A stretch of DNA of 43,049 bases from positions 1 to 43,049 of the forward strand of contig JACVJD010000014.1 in NCBI GenBank assembly GCA_015711825.1, read 5' to 3'. Shown one piece after another: positions 1 through 8,479 of this stretch (positions are counted from its first letter, which is position 1; every line of letters begins with the position of its first letter). Under the pieces are notes generated by a model that did no database searches, was not told the origin of the DNA, and saw only the letters and a program-made list of their open reading frames with translations. The DNA is from Candidatus Solincola daggyaiensis (GTDB taxonomy: Bacteria; Actinomycetota; Geothermincolia; Geothermincolales; RBG-13-55-18). Position numbers and translations under genes: made by a program.

Positions 1-1739
1 TTGGTGTATTCGACGTCCACCGAGGAATGGTACATGTAGGGCTCGCCCTCCCACACGCTGAACCACTCCTGCCCTCCCGAGTTGTAGCACCACCAGGCGT
101 TGCAGATGAAGTTCTGCAGGGCCACCGCCGCCAGCTCCCTGCCCGCCTGGGAGAGGGAGGAGATGTACTGCTCGGAGAGGATGCCGTCGAAGAAGTCGCT
201 CTTCTCCAGGATGGAGGCCCGCTCCCCCAGGGCGTAGTCCACCACCGCGTCCACGGAGTCCAGGTTGGGGCCAGCGGGGCGGTTGTAGAGGAAGCGGTAG
301 CCCTCGTCCTCCTGCACCTCGAGGACGTTGTCGGCGGAATGACAGGCGAGGACGACGTTCAGGCCGTCGCTGCCGTAAGGCCCGAGATCGAAGGCGGCGT
401 CGAAGCCCGAATAGCCGCGCGGCACGAAGGTATAGACGGGATGGGGTCGGGCCTGCGGATATCCCGGCGGCGAATCCCACATCCACTCACTTTCCCCGAT
501 ATCGCGGTAATGCCAGTTGACGCGGCTCGGGTCCCCCACCGCCACCGCCTCCCAGAATTCGAAGTAGCGCGAGTTGTTCTCCAGGTTGACGTGGTTTTCC
601 TGTCCATAGGTATAGCGGGAGACGAACTTATAGCCCCGGGATCCCTTGAGCTCGCGGGGCGCCTTCTTTGCGGTATTGTCGTCCTTGTGCGCCCGGGCCA
701 GCAGCAGCTCTCCCCTCACCGGCGATTCACCCCGGTTGGAGAGGGATATGTCGAGGTAGAAGAAGGGCGCGCCGGATAGCTTGACCTCCCCGGGGTAGAA
801 GGGCGCCCGCACGGTGACGGTGGCCGTGAAGGGCAGGCCGGGGTCCTGGCAGGTATAGGAGACTCCGGTGAGGGTGAGGTTCTGGTCGATGGCGGAGAAG
901 ACCGGGTAGCGGTCGGTGAAGGGAAGGCAGCGTATGTCCCCCTCCTGGTCCCGGAAGGCCAGCACCAGCTCCGAGAGGTCGTCGGTCCAGGTACCCAGGG
1001 GCGACTGGCGCCAGGCCAGGAGCTGGGGAGCGGGGTTGACCATGAAGCGGGAGCCGAAGCGGCCGAGGACCACCTCGAAGACCTCCTGCTCCGGCGAGGG
1101 AGTGAAACGGAGCGGGAAACGGGTCCAGTGCCGCGACTCGCCGGTGTCGATCTCCAGGTCCTTCACGCCCGGAGCGCTGAGACGTATGTGGCTCACCAGA
1201 GCGAGCCCCTTCTCCGCCTTGAAGCGGAGGTCCATGATCCCCCCCGGCGCCTCCACCGCCGGTATGGTCACCTGGTACGCAAGCTCCTTTCGCGCCCTGG
1301 CGCAAAGGTCCACCGACCTCATCCCCGGTAGGACGGCGCCGTTGCAGGAGACGGTGAACACCCTGAGGCCCGGGAAGGTGTGGACGTATTCGATGAAACT
1401 CAGCTCCAGGTCGTAAGCCGGTTGTCGAAGCCCCGCGATGAGGTAGTGGAAGTCCTCGCCCTCGCGCACGGTGCGGAATTTGTACTCGGCCATGTTGCCG
1501 TCGTCGAAACCGCGAAGCGGCCGGCCCTCCAGGGTGACGGGCCAGGAATTTCCCTGCAGCTCTATGATGATGTCGCCGCGGTATGAAAGCGGGCGCACCA
1601 CCTCGTCCGCGTCGCTGCCGAATCCGCTGTTGCCGATGAAGAGCACGGGGTACAAGGCGAGCATCCCCGCCATGATGAGAACTACACCCAGCTTTCTGTA
1701 TTTTTTTACAAGTTTCTCTTCTTTTCCTATCTCTCCCAT
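1..1739 (-). CDS. Membrane-anchored extracellular protein, possibly glycoside-hydrolase-like (3' end outside window)
   Basis: The reading frame stays open for 579 codons, from an ATG at 1739 to the window edge, so the C-terminus is missing. Residues about 15-36 form one hydrophobic segment after a Lys-rich start, which fits a signal anchor or uncleaved signal peptide. The rest is beta-rich and aromatic-rich and would lie outside the membrane. Near the edge it has a Trp/Cys/Tyr-rich stretch (NAWWCYNSG) and ends SSVDVEYT. That style resembles the substrate region of six-hairpin (alpha/alpha toroid) hydrolases such as the glutaminase A and GH116 groups. This resemblance is my recollection and is weak; no catalytic residue can be assigned. 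It lies 196 bp downstream of atpD on the same strand and does not look like part of the ATPase. The AGAGG three bases before the ATG could be its ribosome binding site. Confidence 0.7.
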   Translation of the reverse strand, partial: MGEIGKEEKLVKKYRKLGVVLIMAGMLALYPVLFIGNSGFGSDADEVVRPLSYRGDIIIELQGNSWPVTLEGRPLRGFDDGNMAEYKFRTVREGEDFHYLIAGLRQPAYDLELSFIEYVHTFPGLRVFTVSCNGAVLPGMRSVDLCARARKELAYQVTIPAVEAPGGIMDLRFKAEKGLALVSHIRLSAPGVKDLEIDTGESRHWTRFPLRFTPSPEQEVFEVVLGRFGSRFMVNPAPQLLAWRQSPLGTWTDDLSELVLAFRDQEGDIRCLPFTDRYPVFSAIDQNLTLTGVSYTCQDPGLPFTATVTVRAPFYPGEVKLSGAPFFYLDISLSNRGESPVRGELLLARAHKDDNTAKKAPRELKGSRGYKFVSRYTYGQENHVNLENNSRYFEFWEAVAVGDPSRVNWHYRDIGESEWMWDSPPGYPQARPHPVYTFVPRGYSGFDAAFDLGPYGSDGLNVVLACHSADNVLEVQEDEGYRFLYNRPAGPNLDSVDAVVDYALGERASILEKSDFFDGILSEQYISSLSQAGRELAAVALQNFICNAWWCYNSGGQEWFSVWEGEPYMYHSSVDVEYT

Positions 1740-1935
1740 GAGCCTCTGCCATTTACTTTTTTAACCAGTACCGGCAACTCCTTTAATCGTCAGCGCGCCT
1801 CCAACCCTTTAACGGACGGCCAAAACCCGGCCACCTCGGCATGAAAAGATCTACAGCATAGGGGCATCGCCGGGGCTTGGCGAAAACCGCCCTCGGGCGC
1901 AGCTTGATCAGGTGGGGGAAGGATGGACGAGCCGG

Positions 1936-2571
1936 TCAGCTGGAGCGGGCCGCCTCTTCCTGCATGCTCTTGATCTTCATGAGCTGGGTGCGGTAGGAGC
2001 GCTCCATCTCGTCCAGCTTCATGGTGATATAGACCACCGTCTCCTCGAGGGAGGGGATGAGCACGTACTCCAGCGCGTTCACCCGCCGGCGCGTCTTTTC
2101 GATCTCGTCCGCGAGCAGCTTCACGTTGTTCTCCAGCTCCGCCAGCTTCAAGAGCTCCGGCATCAGCTCCCGGTAGTGCTGCAGCGCGGCATCGAAGGCC
2201 ATGGGGGTGGTGGAGAGGCTGTAGCAATCGTATCCCCCCTCCTGCCGCAGCTCGAAATGCGGCACCTTCACGCCCACGATGTTCTCCCTGCGCACGCCCA
2301 CGTCCAAAACCGCTTCGCTTATGGCCAGGGACTCCCTGACCTCCTCGGTGGTGACCTCGGAGCGGGCGATGGAGAAGATGGTGTAGGCCTCGGCCAGCCT
2401 GGCCTCCACGCGGTCGCGCAGGGCGCCGCTCTCCTTGATCAGGGACATGAACTGCTTCATGAGCTCGTCCAGCTTATCCTTGAGCAGCTTGTGGCCGCGC
2501 TTGGCGATGACCGTGCGCTTGCGGAGCTTGAGCAGCTCCATGCGGTTGGGATTGACGTTGATGCGCGCCAA
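1936..2571 (-). CDS. atpD: V/A-type ATPase subunit D (central stalk)
   Basis: Subunit D forms the coiled-coil rotor shaft that turns inside the A3B3 head and links it to the membrane ring. The 211-residue product begins ARINVNPNRMELLKLRKR, the usual family start. It has long helical segments at both ends (about 10-75 and 115-190) flanking a less helical middle, the normal layout, and its length is typical. Translation starts at TTG 2571, directly after the TAA of atpB with no gap. GGAGGTG within the last codons of atpB acts as the ribosome binding site, so the two genes are translationally coupled. It is the last gene of the ATPase operon; 196 bp follow before the next gene. Confidence 0.95.
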   Translation of the reverse strand: MARINVNPNRMELLKLRKRTVIAKRGHKLLKDKLDELMKQFMSLIKESGALRDRVEARLAEAYTIFSIARSEVTTEEVRESLAISEAVLDVGVRRENIVGVKVPHFELRQEGGYDCYSLSTTPMAFDAALQHYRELMPELLKLAELENNVKLLADEIEKTRRRVNALEYVLIPSLEETVVYITMKLDEMERSYRTQLMKIKSMQEEAARSS

Positions 2572-3954
2572 TTAGCCGGCCACCTCCGCCTTCATATACC
2601 TCTCTATCTGCTCTTCCTTGACCCTCTTGAGCTCGGAGCGCGGCAGGATCCTTAAGAGATCCCAGCCTATGGAGAGGGTCTCCTCGATGGTGCGGTTCTC
2701 GTATTCTCCCTGGCGTATGAAACGGTCCTCGAACTCGTCGGAGTACTTCACGAACAGCTTGTCCTCCTCGGAGAGGGCCGCCTCGCCCAGGATGATGGAG
2801 AGCTCCCTCGCCTCCTTGCCGCGCGCGTAGGCCGAGAAGAGCTGGTTGGAGAGCCCGGAGTGGTCCTCCCTCGTCTTGCCCTCACCGATGCCTTTCTCCT
2901 TGAGGCGGGAAAGGGAGGGCAGCACGTCCACGGGCGGATAGATCCCCCGCCGGTGCAGGTCGCGGGAGAGGATGATCTGCCCCTCGGTGATGTATCCCGT
3001 GAGGTCCGGGATGGGATGGGTCTTGTCGTCGTCGGGCATGGAGAGCACCGGGATCTGGGTTATGGAGCCCTTGGCGCCCTTGATCCTTCCCGCCCGCTCG
3101 TAGATGGTCGCCAGGTCGGTGTAGAGGTATCCGGGGTACCCCCGCCTTCCCGGCACCTCCTTGCGCGCGGCGGAGATCTCGCGCAGCGCCTCGCAGTAAT
3201 AGGTCATGTCGGTGAGGATCACCAGCACCTGCATGTCCAGCTCGAAGGCGAGATACTCCGCCGCGGTGAGGGCCATGCGGGGCGTGGCGATGCGCTCGAT
3301 GGCGGGGTCGTCGGCCAGGTTTACGAAAAGCACCGAGCGTTCCAGCGCCGCCTGGTCCCGGAACTCGCGGATAAAGAAATCCGCCTCCTCGAAGGTGATG
3401 CCCATGGCGGCGAAGACCACCGCGAACTCCTCCCGCTCACCCAGCACCCCCGACTGGCGCGCGATCTGCGCCGCCACGCGGTTGTGCGGCAGGCCCGCCC
3501 CGGAGAAGATGGGCAGCTTCTGCCCCCTCACCAAGGGGTTGAGGCCGTCGATGGAGGAGATGCCGGTCTGGATGAAGTCGGTGGGGAAATCGCGCGCGTA
3601 GGGATTGATGGGGTTGCCGTTTATGTCCAGCCTCTTCTCGGGCATGACGCGCGGGCCCTTGTCCAGGGGACGCCCCAAGCCGTCGAAGACGCGCCCCAGG
3701 ATGTCCCTGCTCACCGGAAGCTCCAGGCTCTTGCCCGTGAAGCGCACCTTGGTCTGGGCCACGTTGAGGCCGCTGGTGGACTCGAAGGACTGCAGCAGCA
3801 CCACGTCCCCCTCCACCTCCAGCACGTTCCCGTAGCCCACCGAACCGTCCGGGAACTCCACCTCCACCAGCTCGTTGTACTTGGCTCCCTCCACTCCCTC
3901 CATGAGGATGAGGGGCCCCACTATCTCCCTTACCGTGAAATACTCCTTGGCCAT
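2572..3954 (-). CDS. atpB: V/A-type ATPase subunit B (non-catalytic nucleotide-binding subunit)
   Basis: Subunit B alternates with subunit A in the hexameric head and contributes to the nucleotide sites without hydrolysing ATP itself. The 460-residue product shows the beta-barrel domain at 1-75, then the RecA-like core with [22 protein letters not shown], where the P-loop of subunit A is replaced by the degenerate SGAGLPHN typical of B. It also has [35 protein letters not shown] and a helical C-terminal domain. Its length is normal for the family. It sits 46 bp after atpA and abuts atpD, in the standard A-B-D order. Confidence 0.97.
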   Translation of the reverse strand: MAKEYFTVREIVGPLILMEGVEGAKYNELVEVEFPDGSVGYGNVLEVEGDVVLLQSFESTSGLNVAQTKVRFTGKSLELPVSRDILGRVFDGLGRPLDKGPRVMPEKRLDINGNPINPYARDFPTDFIQTGISSIDGLNPLVRGQKLPIFSGAGLPHNRVAAQIARQSGVLGEREEFAVVFAAMGITFEEADFFIREFRDQAALERSVLFVNLADDPAIERIATPRMALTAAEYLAFELDMQVLVILTDMTYYCEALREISAARKEVPGRRGYPGYLYTDLATIYERAGRIKGAKGSITQIPVLSMPDDDKTHPIPDLTGYITEGQIILSRDLHRRGIYPPVDVLPSLSRLKEKGIGEGKTREDHSGLSNQLFSAYARGKEARELSIILGEAALSEEDKLFVKYSDEFEDRFIRQGEYENRTIEETLSIGWDLLRILPRSELKRVKEEQIERYMKAEVAG

Positions 3955-4000
3955 TGCTCGGGCTCCTTCCGGTCCGCCTAGATCGCGCGCGCGCGGCGCG

Positions 4001-5767
4001 TCATGCCTGCTTCACCCCGGAGGCCGCGCCTGAGAGCTGCTCCTCGACCTCCTGTTGCAATTCAGCGAATCTATCCAGATCATCCTCCGGTATGAACTTG
4101 GCCCGCGCGATGCTCTCCTGCACCGGCAGGTCCATGAGCTCCGCGATGGGCCTGCCCTTCCCCAGCTCGCGCATGGCCACGGTATGGAAGCTCATGATCA
4201 ACTTCAGCAGCAGGAACTGCTTGCGCAGTGAGGTGAAGGCGTCGGCGTCGTCAAAGGCGTTCTGCTGCAGGAAGTCCTCGCGCAAGGACTTCGCCGTCTC
4301 CATGAGCAGCCTCTCCTGGTCGGAAAGGGCTTCCACCCCGATGAGGCGCACGATCTCCTGCAGCTCCGCCTCCCGCTGCAGGATGGCCATGGCCTCCTCG
4401 CGCAAGCGCGCGTACTCCTCGTCCACCTCGCGGTTCCAGTATTCCTCCGACTGGTCGAGGTAGAGGCTGTAGCTGTTCAGCCAGCTTATGGCGGGGAAGT
4501 GACGCGCGAAGGCCAGGCGATCCTCCAGGGCCCAGAAGACCTTGACCACGCGCAGGGTAGCCTGGGTCACCGGCTCCGAGAGGTCCCCACCGGGGGGAGA
4601 TACGGAGCCTATGGCGCAGATGGACCCCTCGCGCCCGTCGCTTCCCAGGCACACCACGCGCCCCGCCCGCTCGTAGAAGGCCGCGAGGCGGGTCCCCAGG
4701 TAGGCGGGGTAGCCCTCCTCTCCCGGCATCTCCTCCAGGCGACCGGATATCTCCCTCAGGGCCTCGGCCCAGCGCGAGGTGGAGTCGGCCTGCAGGGTCA
4801 CGGCATATCCCATGTCGCGGTAATACTCCGCCAGGGTGATGCCGGTGTAAACCGAGGCCTCGCGCGCCGCCACCGGCATGTTGGAGGTATTGGCGATGAG
4901 CACGGTGCGCAGCATAAGGGGCTCCCCCGAATAGGGGTCAAGGAGCTCGGGGAACTCCAGGAGCACGTCGGTCATCTCGTTGCCGCGCTCGCCGCATCCC
5001 ACGAAGATAACGATCTCCGAGTTGGCCCATTTGGCGATGGCGTGCTGCAGCACCGTCTTGCCGGAGCCGAAGGGTCCGGGGACGCAGGCGGTCCCGCCTT
5101 TGGCGATGGGGAAGAAGGTGTCCACGATACGCTGCCCGGTGACCAGGGGCTCCTCGGGGGGCCGCTTCTCGCGATAGGGTCGCGGCAGGCGCACCGGCCA
5201 CCGCTGCATCATGGTCACCGGGATCTCGCCCGAGGGGGTCTCCACCGCCGCGACCGTTTCCTCCACCGTGAACTCCCCCGCCGCGATGTGGGATATCCTG
5301 CCCTGCACGCCGCGCGGCACCATCACGCGGTGCACGGCTACCTTGGTCTCCTGCACCGTGCCGATGATGTCCCCGGGGACCACCTCGTCTCCCGCCTTCA
5401 CCGTGGGCTCGAAGGCCCATTTACGGTCACGCGGCAGCCCCGGCTCCTCCACGCCCCTGGCGACATAGTTGCCGTGCTTGGCCATGATTACGTCCAGGGG
5501 CCTCTGCACGCCGTCGTAGATGGAGGTGAGCAGGCCGGGGCCCAGCTCCACGCTGAGGGGCTCGCCGGTGCTCACCACCTCATCGCCGGGACCTATGCCC
5601 GACGTCTCCTCGTAAACCTGTATGGAGGCCCGGTCACCCCGCAGCTCGATGATCTCGCCCATGAGGCGGTCCTTGCCCACCTTCACCAGGTCGTACATCT
5701 TGGGATCGGGCAACCCCCTCGCCACCACCAGGGGCCCCGCTACCTTTACCACGTAGCCTTCGCTCAT
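4001..5767 (-). CDS. atpA: V/A-type ATPase catalytic subunit A
   Basis: The catalytic subunit hydrolyses or makes ATP in the A3B3 head. The 588-residue product has the N-terminal barrel (1-75), the A-subunit-specific insertion or bulge domain (about 110-190), and the Walker A motif GPFGSGKT at 231-238. [29 protein letters not shown] follows in the core, and then the C-terminal helical bundle. GPFGSGKT is the V/A-type signature; F-type beta subunits have GGAGVGKT. The ATG at 5767 follows GAGGAGCGGGAT. The gene lies 79 bp after atpF and 46 bp before atpB. Nothing is missing. Confidence 0.97.
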   Translation of the reverse strand: MSEGYVVKVAGPLVVARGLPDPKMYDLVKVGKDRLMGEIIELRGDRASIQVYEETSGIGPGDEVVSTGEPLSVELGPGLLTSIYDGVQRPLDVIMAKHGNYVARGVEEPGLPRDRKWAFEPTVKAGDEVVPGDIIGTVQETKVAVHRVMVPRGVQGRISHIAAGEFTVEETVAAVETPSGEIPVTMMQRWPVRLPRPYREKRPPEEPLVTGQRIVDTFFPIAKGGTACVPGPFGSGKTVLQHAIAKWANSEIVIFVGCGERGNEMTDVLLEFPELLDPYSGEPLMLRTVLIANTSNMPVAAREASVYTGITLAEYYRDMGYAVTLQADSTSRWAEALREISGRLEEMPGEEGYPAYLGTRLAAFYERAGRVVCLGSDGREGSICAIGSVSPPGGDLSEPVTQATLRVVKVFWALEDRLAFARHFPAISWLNSYSLYLDQSEEYWNREVDEEYARLREEAMAILQREAELQEIVRLIGVEALSDQERLLMETAKSLREDFLQQNAFDDADAFTSLRKQFLLLKLIMSFHTVAMRELGKGRPIAELMDLPVQESIARAKFIPEDDLDRFAELQQEVEEQLSGAASGVKQA

Positions 5768-5846
5768 ATCCCGCTCCTCGTCTATTCACGCGCTCCCGGC
5801 GGCCGTACCCGCCCCCTTCTCAAGGGCCGTGCGGGTACCCCGCGTC

Positions 5847-6182
5847 CTATTCCAGCGTGGAGCCCAGGGCCTTCACCACCCTGCTCCTTATGCCCTCCCG
5901 TGCCAGCCCCAGCGAGCCGCTGACCGCGGGCACCGCCATGATCACCGGCAGTTCTTCTCCAAGATCTGGAAACCCCGGCACCCTTTCCAGCAGCACCCGG
6001 TAAACCGGCTCGGTGATCATCACCAGGGCATAGCGCTCGCGGGGAAGCGATTCCCATATCGCCGGCGCCTCCTCGGGGACGGCGGCGATGTAGGTCTCCA
6101 CCCCCACCGCCTTGAAGCCGATCACGGAGGTCAAGCCCCCGATCATCGCCACCTTCATGCCCTCTGCCTGCAAGAGCGCCAC
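5847..6182 (-). CDS. atpF: V/A-type ATPase subunit F
   Basis: Subunit F is a small Rossmann-like protein that sits on the central stalk with D and modulates activity. The usual family start, MKVAMIGG, appears at residue 9 and is followed by SVIGFKAVGVE, the expected first strand and helix. I chose GTG 6182 because AGAGGAG sits at a good distance before it; the alternative is ATG 6158, which starts exactly at MKVAMIGG but has poorer spacing. The product is 111 residues (103 from the alternative start), about normal. The stretch ALVMITEPVYRVL matches the conserved core (usually ITE). It sits 27 bp after atpC. Confidence 0.92.
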   Translation of the reverse strand: MALLQAEGMKVAMIGGLTSVIGFKAVGVETYIAAVPEEAPAIWESLPRERYALVMITEPVYRVLLERVPGFPDLGEELPVIMAVPAVSGSLGLAREGIRSRVVKALGSTLE

Positions 6183-6209
6183 CAGCTTCTCCTCTTTTTC
6201 TCTTTTTCC

Positions 6210-7325
6210 CTATTCTATGTACAGCTTCCTCAGCATCTTCTCGATCGCCTCGGGCGGGACTTGGTGCAATTTCGCCACCAGGATGAGGCGCACCATCAGC
6301 ACCTCGTTCTCACGCGACCGCAGGTAGGCGAAGATGGGCTCCACCCCCACCGATATCCTCTTGGTCCCCCTCACCATCTCCATGAGCTGGTCGTCGCTGC
6401 GGCGGTCGAACTCCGTCAGCCTCACGACCTCCTCCTCGTCCCCCGCCATCTCCATGAGGCGGGCGAAGTAGTTTATGCCCTCGAGCTTTTTCACCATGGC
6501 CTCCGACGCGTCGCCGTAGATATCGACCAGGGTGACGACGTCCACGAACCCGCCCCGCGCCAGCAGGGCCTGCAGGTAATCCCTTTCCTTGGAGAGGATG
6601 CGCGCCCTGAGCAGCACCTTGAGGTTCGCGAGGTCGATGGAAGCACGCGCGAAATCCACCATGAAGGGGCTTCCCTCCCGCCCGGCCAGGAAGAGGCGGT
6701 ACTCGAGGTAACGGCGGTCGATGAGGGTGTCCAGCTCCTGCGGCGTACCCCAGCCCTGGGCCAGTTCCTCCACCGTCTCCTTGTACGGCCAGGGAAGGAG
6801 GAGCGGGCTCTCCAAGCCCTTGCGCAACTCCTCGATGTCCATGGTCCCCAGGCCTTCCAGCAGGCCCTCGGGCTCTCCCCCCGCCCTTTCCGCCTTGAGC
6901 AACGCCTTGAGGTTATGGAAGTCGAAGCGGCAACGGAAAAACTCCATGATGAAGGAGTCGTGCGGCAGGGCCTTGGCGAGGGTATCGTAGCTGTCGCGCA
7001 GAAAGGCGTTGAGGCCCGCGTCCACCTCTCCCGCCAGCCTGGCATGGCGCAGGTAATCGCCGATGGGCGTCTCCTCCAGGATATGGAGGGCCTCCTCGTA
7101 TCCCGCCTCCACCAGCCTCTCGACGTGTTGCGAGCCGAGCGTCTGGGTCTCGAGAACCCTTATCATCCCCACGGCGTATCCGTAGCGGGTCACGTCACTG
7201 AAGGAGCGTATGCGCCGCTGGCTCACGGTGAGGAAATCGGGCAGCCTCCGCGTCTTCCCCTCGCGGAAATGCGGTAAAACCCCTTTTTTCACGGGGTTCA
7301 TGTTCGCGTGCCCGGGTACGTTCAC
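6210..7325 (-). CDS. atpC: V/A-type ATPase subunit C (d-type stalk adaptor)
   Basis: Subunit C is the funnel-shaped, mostly helical protein that sits on the membrane ring and receives the D/F shaft. The 371-residue product is helical throughout. YGYAVGMIRVLETQTL at about residue 49 resembles the usual family N-terminus, so about 40 extra residues precede it. GTG 7325 overlaps the atpE stop as GTGA, which supports coupling, but no good ribosome binding site precedes it. A start at an internal codon such as GTG near residue 44 is therefore possible. The C-terminal RLILVAKLHQVPPEAIEKMLRKLYI is the conserved family ending. It lies between atpE and atpF in standard order. Confidence 0.92.
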   Translation of the reverse strand: MNVPGHANMNPVKKGVLPHFREGKTRRLPDFLTVSQRRIRSFSDVTRYGYAVGMIRVLETQTLGSQHVERLVEAGYEEALHILEETPIGDYLRHARLAGEVDAGLNAFLRDSYDTLAKALPHDSFIMEFFRCRFDFHNLKALLKAERAGGEPEGLLEGLGTMDIEELRKGLESPLLLPWPYKETVEELAQGWGTPQELDTLIDRRYLEYRLFLAGREGSPFMVDFARASIDLANLKVLLRARILSKERDYLQALLARGGFVDVVTLVDIYGDASEAMVKKLEGINYFARLMEMAGDEEEVVRLTEFDRRSDDQLMEMVRGTKRISVGVEPIFAYLRSRENEVLMVRLILVAKLHQVPPEAIEKMLRKLYIE

Positions 7326-7945
7326 TCTCCGCTACCCCTCCTGCCGTCCTCGCCGAAGAGGATGGCCAAGACCTCCTCCTCGTACCTCTCCCTCAGCTCG
7401 CGCAGCGCCGCCTGCAGCGACAGGTTGTTGGCGTACCTCTCGCCCTTGAGGATCACCCCGCGGCCGAATCCGGCTTCCCGATCGGAGAGCGCGAGCCCCC
7501 CTCCTTTTCCGCTTTCCCTCAAGGCGCCGTTTATCTCCTCCAGCAACCCGGAGGAGAGGAGTTTCCTGTCATAGGGGGCCGCGACGACCTCCACCACGCC
7601 CTCGCCCGCGTTATCCAGGATCACCCTTTTCAGCCAGGCGCGGTACCTTTCCTCGGGCAGGGATTCGAACTCCCGCGCGGCGGCCGCAAAGACCTCCTCG
7701 AAGAGCTCCACCTGGACGGAAAGGTAGGCGGCGCGGCTCTGCGTGAGCGCCTCGCTCATGATCCTGGTGCGCTCGCGCTCACCCCGCTGGCGGAAGGAAG
7801 AGCGGATGGCCTCCGCGGAACGCAGGGCCTCTTCCTCGCCCTCCTTCAGGATCCTCGCCGCCTCCTCCTCGGCCTCCGCGAGGAGCTTTTCGCCCTCCGC
7901 CCTTGCGTCGGCAGCGATCCTCTCCAGCAGATTATCCAGGGACAT
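7322..7945 (-). CDS. atpE: V/A-type ATPase subunit E (peripheral stalk)
   Basis: Subunit E pairs with the G/H-type subunit to form the peripheral stalk that holds the head against the membrane part. Residues 1-95 are a long coiled coil rich in Glu and Ala (for example ARAEGEKLLAEAEEEAARILKEGE). The rest is a globular alpha/beta domain ending near LREREEVLAILFGE-type sequence, as expected. The length of about 207 residues is normal. ATG 7945 is preceded by GAGGGG; a TTG directly upstream (7948) would add one residue. The stop overlaps the atpC start by 4 bp. Confidence 0.93.
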   Translation of the reverse strand: MSLDNLLERIAADARAEGEKLLAEAEEEAARILKEGEEEALRSAEAIRSSFRQRGERERTRIMSEALTQSRAAYLSVQVELFEEVFAAAAREFESLPEERYRAWLKRVILDNAGEGVVEVVAAPYDRKLLSSGLLEEINGALRESGKGGGLALSDREAGFGRGVILKGERYANNLSLQAALRELRERYEEEVLAILFGEDGRRGSGE

Positions 7946-7963
7946 CAAGCACCCCTCGGCCGC

Positions 7964-8467
7964 CTATCCCGGATAGGCGGGCTTTATGACCACGAAGAAC
8001 ATGAGGATGGTGACGATGAGCGAGAGCACCGCGTAGGTCTCCACCAGTGCCGGCAGCACCAGTGCGCGTCCCATCTCCTCGCGGCGCTTGGCCACCATGC
8101 CCGCCGCGCCGGCCGCCGTCAATCCCTGGTAGACACCCGAGCTGAAGCAGACGAAAGCCACCGGCAGGCACGCCAGGAAGATCTGGAATCCCAGCGCTCC
8201 CGTCAACGCATCCCATCCGGCTCCCGGCTTCATCACGAAAGCCACCAGCACCCCGGTGATGAACCCGTAGATACCCTGGGTGCCCGGTATGACCACCAGC
8301 GGGAGCAGGGGCCCAAAGTGATCCGGCATCTCGGTAAGGATGCCCCCCGCCACGTTGGCGATGTAGGTGATGCCCATGGCCGAGCCCGAGCCCCCGCCGA
8401 TCACCGCCACCGCCGCTCCCAGCAGCGCCCACTGCAGGCCGGTCAGACCTCCGAAAGTCTCTACCAT
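7964..8467 (-). CDS. atpK: V/A-type ATPase membrane ring subunit K, Na+-type ligand set
   Basis: This is the proteolipid that forms the rotor ring carrying ions through the membrane. The 167-residue product is a tandem duplication of a two-helix hairpin, giving four membrane segments (about 11-37, 53-79, 91-117, 138-163). The first hairpin has PGTQGIYG (61-68) with no carboxylate; the second has LVETYAVL (141-148) with the single ion-binding Glu143. Together with Thr63, Gln64, Tyr67 and Gln114 (in VYQG) this matches the residues that hold Na+ in Enterococcus hirae NtpK. I infer Na+ rather than H+ transport. The ATG follows a perfect GGGAGGT. The gene lies between atpI (12 bp) and atpE (18 bp). 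Confidence 0.96.
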   Translation of the reverse strand: MVETFGGLTGLQWALLGAAVAVIGGGSGSAMGITYIANVAGGILTEMPDHFGPLLPLVVIPGTQGIYGFITGVLVAFVMKPGAGWDALTGALGFQIFLACLPVAFVCFSSGVYQGLTAAGAAGMVAKRREEMGRALVLPALVETYAVLSLIVTILMFFVVIKPAYPG

Positions 8468-8479
8468 ATCTACCTCCCT

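Noticed and set aside
727-1752. A 341-codon minus-strand frame rich in Arg, Gly and His
   Set aside because: It overlaps, in another frame, the 579-codon frame that has a normal protein composition, a membrane anchor and no stop to the window edge.
1740-1935. Terminator after atpD
   Set aside because: The only candidate, GGCC arms around GGGTTTT, is short and has its T-run in the loop, so it is not convincing.
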